From NCBI GenBank assembly GCA_033764265.1, contig JANRJB010000247.1, forward strand, positions 1 through 17,519: 17,519 nt of DNA, read 5' to 3'. Below are positions 1 to 6,764 of the stretch, one piece after another. Position 1 is the stretch's first letter. Each line of letters starts with the position of its first letter. The notes below the pieces were generated by a model. It was not told the DNA's origin and ran no database searches. It saw nothing but the letters and a program-made list of their open reading frames with translations. The stretch is from VGEM01 sp033764265. GTDB taxonomy: Bacteria; Pseudomonadota; Alphaproteobacteria; Rhodospirillales; Rhodospirillaceae. The position numbers were made by a program, and so were the translations under genes.

Positions 1-747
1 GTGATGGGCGTTGCACCCGGCGGCGCGGTCCGCGACATCTGCGGATTTCGCGGAATCGGCTGCAATCGGCTCCTGCCGTACGAGGGGCCGGAGTACGGAT
101 ACCGCCGCGTGTTGCGCGAGATCGTGTTCTACACCGATCTCAAGACAGGCGAGATCCTCGAGGAAATGGAGAACCCGTTCACCGGCGAGACGGTTCGCGT
201 GGTGCCGGTCGCCAACGATCCGTTCAACGCGGTGTTCAAGGAGGTTTGGCCCGACCCGCCGTCATACGGCGGGCTCAACACGGAAAAGCGCGAACCGCGG
301 CCCTTCCTCCTCAATTGGCAGCTGATCGGCGGCAAGCTGATGATGGAAATCCACGTTCACCTCTATTACCCCAACGCGCTCGACCCAAAGATCTGGGTGC
401 GCGAAAGCTCCGGGCCGATGAATCGCGTCAGCGAAACGTTCAACTACACGCTTTCGCTGGACGACTTGCAGAATCCCGAGCTGACGACCATCGAAAGCAC
501 CGGCGTGTGGGGGCGGGTGACGCCCTGGCTGCCGTGGATGCTGATGGGGCAGGCCGAGGGTCATTGCCTCTACAACTGCAATTTTGCCTCGGTGAAGGGC
601 CCCGAGGACATGCCAGATCAGCGCATCGTCGCGCATATCGCGAAGAATTATCCCAAGTTCCTCGATGCGCCGACGACCTGGGAAGAGCCGTCGTTGTCCT
701 CGCTCGAGTGGTATGCCCGCGAGCAGAAGCCGGCGCCAACCAACTGA
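1..747 (+). CDS. DUF1838 family protein, 5' end outside window
   Basis: The frame is open from the first base, so the gene probably begins upstream and about 248 C-terminal residues are present. The GTG-ATG at the edge need not be the start, because the residues that follow (PGGAVRDICGFRGIGCNRLLP) already resemble the interior of the DUF1838 domain. Supporting motifs are REIVFYTDLKTGEILE, NPFTGE and VANDP near residues 40-75, and a tryptophan-rich middle (GVWGRVTPWLPWMLMGQ) near 168-184. DUF1838 proteins are widespread in Proteobacteria and have no established reaction. No membrane segment is visible in the part present. The gene ends with TGA at 745-747 and converges on the amidase gene across 88 bases, in which I see no clear terminator. 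The family call is from memory of its motifs. The function is unknown. Confidence 0.75.
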   Translation: MMGVAPGGAVRDICGFRGIGCNRLLPYEGPEYGYRRVLREIVFYTDLKTGEILEEMENPFTGETVRVVPVANDPFNAVFKEVWPDPPSYGGLNTEKREPRPFLLNWQLIGGKLMMEIHVHLYYPNALDPKIWVRESSGPMNRVSETFNYTLSLDDLQNPELTTIESTGVWGRVTPWLPWMLMGQAEGHCLYNCNFASVKGPEDMPDQRIVAHIAKNYPKFLDAPTTWEEPSLSSLEWYAREQKPAPTN

Positions 748-835
748 CGTCTCCACAGAATTTCGCTGACGCGCGGGACGCGATCTGGTCGATGGTTGGC
801 GCCAGACGGCGCGCACCACGACACGTCCGATATGC

Positions 836-2536
836 TTACAGCTGCGGCGGTCGGCGGCGCTGCGTGGCTTGCTCGAACGCATACGCGAGCGCCAGCAAGC
901 GCGGTTCGCTGCAGGCCAGCCCGCCGAAGTTCACGCCCATCGGCGCGGGCTTGGGCGTGAACCCGGGCGGAAACGGCGGGGCGTTGGGCACCATGGTGTT
1001 GGCGACCAGGCCGAAGGGCACCGTCACCGACGGGTAACCGGCCTTGGCCAGGAAACTCGAGCCGCGACTGCCGGCGAACAACAACGCATCCAGCTTGTGA
1101 CGCTTCATGATGGCGTCGGCGCCATCGCGGCCCGACAGCTGAAGTTCCCGTTTGCGGTCGGCGTCGTAGCGGGCGCGGTCCGCGGGCGCGGCCGGGTCCT
1201 GCTCGTCTGATATATCCATCGAGGTCTGGCCATACTTCAGTGTGCCGGCGTGGGCGTGAGCGATGTTCCATTCGCGCAATTCGGTCAGGCTGGCGACCGG
1301 TGCGGCCTCGCCCAGGCTGGCGAGCCAGGCGGTGAAGTCGCGCTTGAAGCCGTACTTCAGCACCACCGAGCAGTCGGCGTCGTTGGCCTTGAAACCACTG
1401 ACGGCCGAGCACGAGCCCTTTTTCATGGCATTGTCGTCGACCGACTTGGCCAGCACGCTGGGCGGGTCGGCCGGATCGATCACCGTGGCACCCAGGCCGC
1501 GCAGGATGGTCACTGCTTCGTCGATCATCGCCTGCTGATCGGCGGGAATGCCGCCCGACGGCTTCTCGTCGCCGGGCAGGGTGATCTCATTCACGAACCA
1601 GGCGCGCGGCACGCCGATGCGGGCGCCCGTCAACGCGTCCGGCTTCAGGAACGCCGTGTAGTCGCCGCCTTCCGGCGGCGTACAGCGCCCGGTGGCGGGG
1701 TCGTGGGGATCGCGCGTCGCGCTTTCCATCGCGCCCAGCAGGATCGCGGCGTCGGTGACCGTGCGCGTCATCGGCCCGGCGGTGTCCTGGTCGAGCGAAC
1801 CGGGCACGATCCCGTATCGGCTGACGCGCCCGACCGTGGGTTTGACCGCCGCCAGCATGGCCGCCGAAGCGGGCCCGATGATCGACACCGTGGTCTCGGT
1901 GCCGACGTTGGCCGCCCACAGATTGGCGGCGGTGCCGCCGCCGGAGGACGAGCTGCCGGTGGGCAGCACGCCGCGCCCGTCGTCGAGGCCGGGTCGCGGA
2001 TCGCGACGCGGGTCGTAGGGGTTGAAGGCGTAGCCGCCGAGCGAGGAGTAGTTGTTGGGCATGCCCAAGACCATCCAGTTGGCCATTTCGGTCAGCACTG
2101 TTTTGGCGATGATGACCGCGCCGGCCTCGCGCAGGTTCGCGACCAGCGTCGCCTCGTAGGGCGGCACGAAACCCGCGAACGCCAGTGTGCCGGCCGTGGT
2201 TGGCATGTCGGTGGTGTGGATGTTGTCCTTGATGGCGATCGGAATGCCGTGCAGCGGACCGCGCACCCGGCCCGCCGCGCGTTCGCGGTCAAGCCGCTCG
2301 GCATCGGCCAGCGCGTTCGCATTCACGGCGATAGCTGCGTTGAGGGTGTTCTCGTAAAGGCCGATGCGCGCCAGATACTGCGTCACCAGTTCGCGCGAGG
2401 TGACGCGGCCAGCGGCCATTTCCGCCTGCATCTCGGGGATCGTGGCCTCGACCACCGAGAATTCCGCGGTGCGCGCTGGACCGGACGCGGCGAACGCAGT
2501 CAAGAGCAATACGAAGCGTAAGAGGGCGTTTTTCAT
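836..2536 (-). CDS. Exported amidase-signature family enzyme
   Basis: This 566-residue protein belongs to the amidase signature family, which hydrolyses amide bonds with a Ser-cisSer-Lys triad. Lys103 lies in GIPIAIKDNI, the cis-Ser is probably Ser197 in TGSSSSGGG, and the nucleophile is probably Ser218 in GTETTVSIIGPAS. Residues 1 to about 24 (MKNALLRFVLLLTAFAASGPARTA) form a signal peptide, so the enzyme should be exported. The segment before the nucleophile reads TTV where the family usually has a GG or DG, and Ile replaces the common Arg after Ser-Ile. An Asn-Pro-Tyr-Asp loop with extra residues (171-190) precedes the serine loop. The ATG at 2536 fits the signal peptide, but no good ribosome binding site precedes it. 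The gene starts 30 bases after the vapC stop and may be co-transcribed with it. The substrate is unknown; peptide amides, aryl amides and esters are all possible. The fold assignment is firm. Confidence 0.9.
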   Translation of the reverse strand: MKNALLRFVLLLTAFAASGPARTAEFSVVEATIPEMQAEMAAGRVTSRELVTQYLARIGLYENTLNAAIAVNANALADAERLDRERAAGRVRGPLHGIPIAIKDNIHTTDMPTTAGTLAFAGFVPPYEATLVANLREAGAVIIAKTVLTEMANWMVLGMPNNYSSLGGYAFNPYDPRRDPRPGLDDGRGVLPTGSSSSGGGTAANLWAANVGTETTVSIIGPASAAMLAAVKPTVGRVSRYGIVPGSLDQDTAGPMTRTVTDAAILLGAMESATRDPHDPATGRCTPPEGGDYTAFLKPDALTGARIGVPRAWFVNEITLPGDEKPSGGIPADQQAMIDEAVTILRGLGATVIDPADPPSVLAKSVDDNAMKKGSCSAVSGFKANDADCSVVLKYGFKRDFTAWLASLGEAAPVASLTELREWNIAHAHAGTLKYGQTSMDISDEQDPAAPADRARYDADRKRELQLSGRDGADAIMKRHKLDALLFAGSRGSSFLAKAGYPSVTVPFGLVANTMVPNAPPFPPGFTPKPAPMGVNFGGLACSEPRLLALAYAFEQATQRRRPPQL

Positions 2537-2566
2537 CGGCGGCTCGATCGATCGGTTGGACGACGG

Positions 2567-3001
2567 TCAAGGCAATAGCGGGTTTCTCGTCTTCAGGTCG
2601 GCGAACCGGCTGAAGTCGCGGTCGGCGGTCCACAGTTCGTTGATGCCGTGCTGCCTGCACAACGCGACGATCCGCGCATCGTGCACCCGTGGACCGGAAA
2701 TGCGCCCCGCGGCCAGCGCGGCTTTGAGCGTTGTCCAATGTGCTTCGCTTTCGCTCAGGAGCACCAGGGACGGCGATTCAAGCCAAGCTTCGACTTGATC
2801 GAGCGCGAAGTCCAACGGTGTTGGCGGCGCGAAAATGCGCGGGCTGGTGACCACCGCCAGAAACTCGTGGACGCACGGCCACGGCACGGCCCAGGGCGAT
2901 GGGCTTTCGGCGATCTCGGCGAGACATCGGTCGGCGGCATCGTGAAACGGCGAGTCGTGCCGGTGCGCGTAGACCAGGATGTTCGTGTCGATGGCGATCA
3001 C
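2567..3001 (-). CDS. vapC: VapC-like PIN-domain ribonuclease toxin
   Basis: This 144-residue PIN-domain protein is the likely toxin of a type II toxin-antitoxin pair. Such toxins are Mg-dependent RNases that cleave tRNA or rRNA and block translation. The acidic active-site residues are visible: Asp5 in MIAIDTNILVY, Glu46 in CVHEFLAVV, Asp108 in RVHDARIVALC, and Asp127 or Asp129 in TADRDFSRF. I chose the GTG at 3001 because it overlaps the antitoxin stop by four bases (GTGA) and places the first PIN aspartate at residue 5, as is usual. A longer upstream reading would run into the antitoxin gene. Length and motif spacing are normal, and nothing suggests it is broken. The target RNA cannot be inferred. 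The family is certain; the toxin role rests on the antitoxin partner. Confidence 0.9.
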   Translation of the reverse strand: MIAIDTNILVYAHRHDSPFHDAADRCLAEIAESPSPWAVPWPCVHEFLAVVTSPRIFAPPTPLDFALDQVEAWLESPSLVLLSESEAHWTTLKAALAAGRISGPRVHDARIVALCRQHGINELWTADRDFSRFADLKTRNPLLP

Positions 3002-3243
3002 CCGCCCCGACCCTGGTAGGAGGCGTCGATGAGCTTCTCCCAAGACGCGCCGCGGAACTCAGGCTGAAGGCCCTGGCCCCCGAACTTGACCCTGCGCAAC
3101 TTGAAAGCTGGACGGCCCTTTCGCTCGGTGATGACACGGTGCAAGCCCCGCTCGATCAGGGTCCGCAACGTCACGCCTTCCCGCTCGGCCTGTTTCTTGA
3201 CCTGGCGCAGCAAACCATCGCTGATTTCGACCGTGGTTTTCAT
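2998..3243 (-). CDS. vapB: VapB-like ribbon-helix-helix antitoxin
   Basis: This 81-residue protein begins MKTTVEISDGLLRQVKKQAE, a short beta strand followed by helices typical of ribbon-helix-helix DNA-binding antitoxins (strand about 2-7, helices about 8-42). The C-terminal half (KLRRVKFGGQGLQPEFRGASWEKLIDASYQGRGG) is basic then glycine-rich, and would be the part that wraps the VapC active site. I chose the ATG at 3243 because the upstream extension would need a TTG start. The sequence GGGCGGGA lies just upstream as a possible ribosome binding site. The gene overlaps vapC by four bases, so the two are translationally coupled. VapB normally represses its own promoter with VapC as co-repressor, and a promoter overlapped by an imperfect inverted repeat lies directly upstream. 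Confidence 0.85.
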   Translation of the reverse strand: MKTTVEISDGLLRQVKKQAEREGVTLRTLIERGLHRVITERKGRPAFKLRRVKFGGQGLQPEFRGASWEKLIDASYQGRGG

Positions 3244-3266
3244 GGCGTTCCCGCCCAAAATACGGG

Positions 3267-3300
3267 GAGAAATATCATACTACCCATACGCCCATATCTC
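3267..3300. promoter_or_regulatory. Imperfect inverted repeat over vapBC promoter, possible VapB operator
   Basis: On the plus strand GAGAAATAT (3267-3275) faces ATATCTC (3294-3300), which form an inverted repeat with a small bulge, and CATA occurs three times between and beside them. The repeat covers the predicted -10 and reaches the -35. Ribbon-helix-helix antitoxins usually bind short palindromes in just this place. The match is weak enough that chance is possible in this AT-rich gap. Confidence 0.35.
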
Positions 3301-3302
3301 AA
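3274..3302 (-). promoter_or_regulatory. Predicted sigma70-type promoter of vapBC
   Basis: Read on the minus strand, a -35 box TTGAGA (3302-3297, one mismatch to TTGACA) is followed after exactly 17 bases by a -10 box TATGAT (3279-3274, one mismatch to TATAAT). Transcription would start near 3267, about 24 bases before the vapB ATG. The -35 overlaps the last codons of the oxygenase gene, so vapBC can be expressed independently of the upstream IclR-oxygenase pair. This is the best promoter match I noticed in the window. Confidence 0.6.
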
Positions 3303-4237
3303 GCCAGCTTGATCTCGGCCAGCCGTTCGCGCAGGTAGGCGTGGGCGGTGATCGGCTGCGGGTAGCGGTTGGGCCGGTCTGGGCCGACACAGGCGGGCAG
3401 CGTCTCGATCACCACATCGGGCGCGAAGTGCTGGAAGAACGGCATGGAATAGCGCGGCACGCCGGCGCGGTCCGGCGGCGGGTTGACGACGCGATGGGTG
3501 GTCGACGGCAGCACGTGGTTGGTCAGCCGTTGCAGCATGTCGCCGATGTTGACGACCACGCAGCCGGGCGGCGGATTGACCGGCAGCCAGCGGCCGTCGC
3601 GGTCGAGCAGTTCGAGGCCCGACTCTTCGGCGCCCAGCAGCAGCGTGATGACGTTGATATCCTCGTGCGCGCCAGCACGCACACCCGCGGCGTCGGCCGG
3701 TACCGGCGGATAATGCAACAGACGCAGGATGCTGTTGCCCTCGGCCACGCGCGTATCGAAGTATGTCTCGTCAAGGGCCAGATAGCGGGCGATGGCGGCA
3801 AGCAGGCGCAGGCCGAGCCTGTCCATAGCCGCGAACAACGCCTGCGTCACGGCGTCGAAGTCGGGAATCTCCGCCACGGAAAGATTCGGCGGCATGATCT
3901 CGGCATAGCGATGACCAGGGGGCAGGGCGCGGCCGACGTGCCAGAACTCCTTCAAATCGGCGCGCGCCGCACCTTTCGCGGTCTCGATGCCGAAGGGTGT
4001 ATAGCCGCGCTGGCCCGCCCCGCCAGGCACGACATAGCGGCGCTTGACGGCTTCGGGCAGGGCGAAAAAACGCTTGGTGCGATCGAAGGCGTCGTCGATC
4101 AGGCGCGGGTCGATGCCATGTCCGGCCACCACCGCGAAGCCGAAGCGGGCAAAGCTCTGTCCCAGATCACGGGCGAAGCCGGCCGGATCGTGCGCGCTGT
4201 CGGCCAAGGACACCGGAGTAATGACGTCGGCCGGCAT
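3299..4237 (-). CDS. Isopenicillin N synthase-like Fe(II)/2-oxoglutarate oxygenase
   Basis: This 312-residue cytoplasmic protein has the two-part layout of the IPNS/2OG-Fe(II) oxygenase superfamily. The N-terminal part holds FARFGFAVVAGHGID (29-43) and the C-terminal part is the double-stranded beta-helix core. The iron ligands are visible as His191 and Asp193 in AGAHEDINVITLL and His248 in PSTTHRVVNPP. The co-substrate anchor Arg262-x-Ser264 is in PRYSMPFF. All catalytic residues are present, so it should be active. A GTG at 4243 would also open the frame and overlap the IclR stop, but the ATG at 4237 has AAGGTG seven bases upstream, so I prefer it. The gene directly follows an IclR regulator and is very likely in one transcript with it. 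Known relatives include ethylene-forming enzymes, gibberellin-type oxidases and bacterial catabolic oxygenases. The substrate is open. Confidence 0.9.
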   Translation of the reverse strand: MPADVITPVSLADSAHDPAGFARDLGQSFARFGFAVVAGHGIDPRLIDDAFDRTKRFFALPEAVKRRYVVPGGAGQRGYTPFGIETAKGAARADLKEFWHVGRALPPGHRYAEIMPPNLSVAEIPDFDAVTQALFAAMDRLGLRLLAAIARYLALDETYFDTRVAEGNSILRLLHYPPVPADAAGVRAGAHEDINVITLLLGAEESGLELLDRDGRWLPVNPPPGCVVVNIGDMLQRLTNHVLPSTTHRVVNPPPDRAGVPRYSMPFFQHFAPDVVIETLPACVGPDRPNRYPQPITAHAYLRERLAEIKLA

Positions 4238-4239
4238 CC

Positions 4240-4980
4240 TCACACCTTAAGAATGCGCGCCATGGTGCGCCGTAAGTTCGCCTCGGCGGCGCGGATGCGC
4301 GGCGTGGGGCCCGAGACCCCGATCGCCAGCGGATAGCCCTCGAACGGGGCCTTGAGCGGAAAGGCGACAGCGCCGACGCCTTCCAGCCACTGGTCGTAAC
4401 CGGCGAGAAAGTTGTTCTTGCGCACGAAGGCGACCGCGCGGACGACATCATCGAACGGCGGCACCGGTTGGGTTTTCTGCTTCTTGGCCCAGAAGGTGGT
4501 GAAGCGGTAGATGCGCTCGACCTCCTTGTCGCTCATCTGGCTCAGGATCACCCGCCCGACGATGGAGTTGCAGAGGGCGATGCCCACGCCCACCGGCAAG
4601 TCGATGGCCAGCGGGCGCTGCGGTTTCTGTACGTGGATGATGTGATTGAAGATGAAGCTGCGCGACGTGATGGCGGTGGTCTCGCCGGTCTCCTGGCAGA
4701 TCGCCTGGGCGGTATCGGTCAGACCGGAGGAGCCGATCAGCGCCGATTGCACCCAGATGCCGAGGCGATGCAGCTTCTGCGCCGGAAAATAGGTGCGCTT
4801 GATGCGGTCGTAGGTCAGATAGCCCAGATCGGTCAGGACCTTCAGCACGGCGACGCCGCTGGAGTGCGGGTAGTTCAGCCGCCGCGTGATCTCGGATGCC
4901 GTGTAGGGCACGCGGGTGTCCTTGAAGCATTCGAGCACCTCGAACGCCCGCGCCACCGACTTGCTGATCGAACTGGCCAT
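4240..4980 (-). CDS. IclR-family transcriptional regulator
   Basis: This 246-residue protein has an N-terminal winged helix-turn-helix of about residues 5-70 (SKSVARAFEVLECF, then YTASEITRRLNYPHSSGVAVLKVLTDLGYL). An IclR effector-binding domain follows to about 246, with VGVGIALCNSIVGRVILSQMSD and the late GYDQWLEGVGAVAFPL stretch typical of the family. IclR proteins sense small organic acids, often aromatic, and repress or activate adjacent catabolic genes. The gene lies head to head with the tannase-family esterase gene across 141 bases, and its stop reaches the start region of the oxygenase gene. Both are therefore natural targets. CAGG lies eight bases before the ATG at 4980, and a TTCATGAA palindrome directly precedes that ATG. 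The inducer is unknown. Confidence 0.93.
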   Translation of the reverse strand: MASSISKSVARAFEVLECFKDTRVPYTASEITRRLNYPHSSGVAVLKVLTDLGYLTYDRIKRTYFPAQKLHRLGIWVQSALIGSSGLTDTAQAICQETGETTAITSRSFIFNHIIHVQKPQRPLAIDLPVGVGIALCNSIVGRVILSQMSDKEVERIYRFTTFWAKKQKTQPVPPFDDVVRAVAFVRKNNFLAGYDQWLEGVGAVAFPLKAPFEGYPLAIGVSGPTPRIRAAEANLRRTMARILKV

Positions 4981-4988
4981 TTCATGAA
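4981..4988. promoter_or_regulatory. TTCATGAA palindrome at the IclR start
   Basis: This perfect 8-base palindrome abuts the start codon of the IclR gene, where a dimeric regulator could act on its own expression. It is short and could be chance. Confidence 0.25.
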
Positions 4989-5057
4989 CCTGATCGTGTC
5001 TTACTGATGTAGCAGGCGAGCGGGCCGGCTGTCATCGGCCGGCGCAGCAACGAACGG

Positions 5058-5088
5058 GTGAAAACCAGGCGCGACGATCGTATGATCG
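5058..5088 (+). promoter_or_regulatory. Predicted promoter of the esterase gene with inverted repeat over the -10
   Basis: GTGAAA (5058-5063, four of six bases of TTGACA) is followed after 17 bases by TATGAT (5081-5086). The -10 lies inside a perfect inverted repeat CGATC-GTAT-GATCG (5075-5088). The start codon is about 33 bases further on, behind a strong ribosome binding site. A repeat placed over a -10 in the gap shared with an IclR gene is a reasonable candidate operator. The promoter itself is only a fair match. Confidence 0.45.
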
Positions 5089-5121
5089 GAGCGCGGGGCA
5101 ATCGGCATGGAGGAGGGGCGC

Positions 5122-6753
5122 ATGATCCGGCATGTGTTTGCGATAGCGGCCATGGGGCTGGCGACGGCGATCCAGCCCGCGCGCGGGCAAGACTCGGCGG
5201 CCTGCGCGGCGCTGGCCAGCTCCGCCAACGCCTATGCCTTCCTGCAGATCGTCGATGCGCCGACCACGGTACTTTCGGCCAAGATCGTCCCGGCGGGCGG
5301 CAATGGCAGCATTGTCGAGGCCGATCTGCCGGAAATCTGCCGGGTCGAGGGCCAGATCGCGCCGTACATCGGCTTCAATCTGCGCCTGCCGACCAAGTCC
5401 TGGAACGGCAAGTTCATGATGGGCGGCTGCGGCGGTCCATGCGGCACATTCATGGACGACCGAATCGATCCGGCCTTGGTGCGCGGCTACGCCGTCGTGG
5501 TGACCGACATGGGTCACAAGGGGCCCGGCTTCCAGTTCATGCTCAACAACCCACAGGGGCAGATCGACTTCGGCTTCCGCGCCACCCACGTCACCGCCGT
5601 CGCCGCCAAGGAGCTGATTGCGGCCTTCTACGGCAAGCGGGCCGAACGCAACTATTACTGGGGCTGCTCCACCGGCGGGCGCCAGGGCATGGTCTCGGCG
5701 CAGCGTTTCCCCGAGGACTTCGAGGGCATCATCGCCGGCGCGCCGGTGTGGAACCAGACCGGCAACAACCCGTTCTTCAACGCCTGGGGCGCCATCCAGA
5801 ATTTGGACAAAGACGGCAAGCCAATTCTCGACGCCGCCAAGCTGCCGCTCGTTCATGGCGCGGTGATGAAGGCTTGTGACGCGATGGATGGCCTTGCCGA
5901 TGGAATCCTGCAGGACCCGCGCCGCTGCGCCTGGGACCCGAAGGAGCTGCAGTGCCAAGGCCGGGCCCGGTCAGACTGCCTGACCGCGGCCGAGGCCGAC
6001 GTGGTGCGAAAGATATACACCGGACCGATCGATGCGCGCGGCCATAGACTCTTTTTCGGCATGGTGCGCGGTTCCGAGGACCAGTGGGGTTCGTGGATCG
6101 GCGCCGACGGCCGGTCCGGCGCCGCCATCGCCGGGCCCGACGGCTTCGCCAGCACCACGATCGGCTTTGCCGGGTATTCTCTGTCGGGGGTCACCGACTT
6201 CGCGCCTGCGCGCGATTTCGACTATCAGCGCGACCCTGCGCGCCTGGGCCTTAAAGAGTACATTTTCAACGCCCAGAACCCCGACCTGCGCCGCTACAAG
6301 AACGCCGGCGGAAAGCTGATCGTTTACACCGGCTGGCACGACGCCAGCATCCCGCCCGAACAAGCCGTCGATTATTACGACACCGCCACCCGCACCATGG
6401 GCGGTCCGACAGCGACCACGGACTTCTTCAGGCTATTCCTGTTGCCGGCGGTCAACCACTGCCGCTACGGCTTCGGCGGCGCCGAGGTGGACTGGATCAC
6501 GGCGCTGGAGAATTGGGTGGAAAAGGGACAGGCCCCCGACCAGGTGATCGCCCATCACATGATCGAGGAACCCTATCCCAGTGTGCCGCGCGACGTGGAT
6601 GGCGCCACCAGCTACACCCGCGCGCCCCGCCATCCGCTCAAACCCGGCGATTTCGACCGCGCGCGACCAGTGTATGCCTACCCCGACGTGGCGGCATATG
6701 CGGGAAGCGGCGATCCGTCCAAACCTGAAAGCTGGCGAAAAGCGCCCCGGTAA
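5122..6753 (+). CDS. Secreted tannase/feruloyl esterase family hydrolase
   Basis: This 543-residue protein belongs to the tannase/feruloyl esterase family, serine hydrolases that cleave ester bonds to phenolic acids. The CS-D-HC signature is complete: Cys182-Ser183 in WGCSTGGRQG, Asp407 in GWHDASIPP, and His446-Cys447 in VNHCRYG. The two cysteines normally form a disulfide next to the triad. The calcium-site pattern CDAMDGLADGILQDPRRC is at 252-269. Residues 1 to about 22 are a signal peptide ending near ARG-QDS, so the enzyme acts outside the cytoplasm. I chose the ATG at 5122 because GGAGGAGGGG (5109-5118) sits just upstream and the signal peptide begins there. The 15-base upstream extension would include that site. 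It is divergent from an IclR regulator, consistent with induction by a released acid. The exact ester substrate (galloyl, feruloyl, MHET-like or other) cannot be read from the sequence. Confidence 0.93.
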   Translation: MIRHVFAIAAMGLATAIQPARGQDSAACAALASSANAYAFLQIVDAPTTVLSAKIVPAGGNGSIVEADLPEICRVEGQIAPYIGFNLRLPTKSWNGKFMMGGCGGPCGTFMDDRIDPALVRGYAVVVTDMGHKGPGFQFMLNNPQGQIDFGFRATHVTAVAAKELIAAFYGKRAERNYYWGCSTGGRQGMVSAQRFPEDFEGIIAGAPVWNQTGNNPFFNAWGAIQNLDKDGKPILDAAKLPLVHGAVMKACDAMDGLADGILQDPRRCAWDPKELQCQGRARSDCLTAAEADVVRKIYTGPIDARGHRLFFGMVRGSEDQWGSWIGADGRSGAAIAGPDGFASTTIGFAGYSLSGVTDFAPARDFDYQRDPARLGLKEYIFNAQNPDLRRYKNAGGKLIVYTGWHDASIPPEQAVDYYDTATRTMGGPTATTDFFRLFLLPAVNHCRYGFGGAEVDWITALENWVEKGQAPDQVIAHHMIEEPYPSVPRDVDGATSYTRAPRHPLKPGDFDRARPVYAYPDVAAYAGSGDPSKPESWRKAPR

Positions 6754-6764
6754 GTGCGCGATCA

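Noticed and set aside
748..835. Terminator between the DUF1838 and amidase genes
   Set aside because: Only short GC-rich self-matches such as TTGGCGCCA are present, with no convincing stem and T-run.
1250..2521. Long plus-strand frame antisense to the amidase gene
   Set aside because: The composition is arginine- and glycine-rich without domain marks, while the minus strand encodes a complete amidase with signal peptide and triad.
2545..2554. CGATCGATCG palindrome before the amidase gene
   Set aside because: It is a simple tetranucleotide repeat expected by chance in GC-rich DNA, and no promoter boxes are placed around it.
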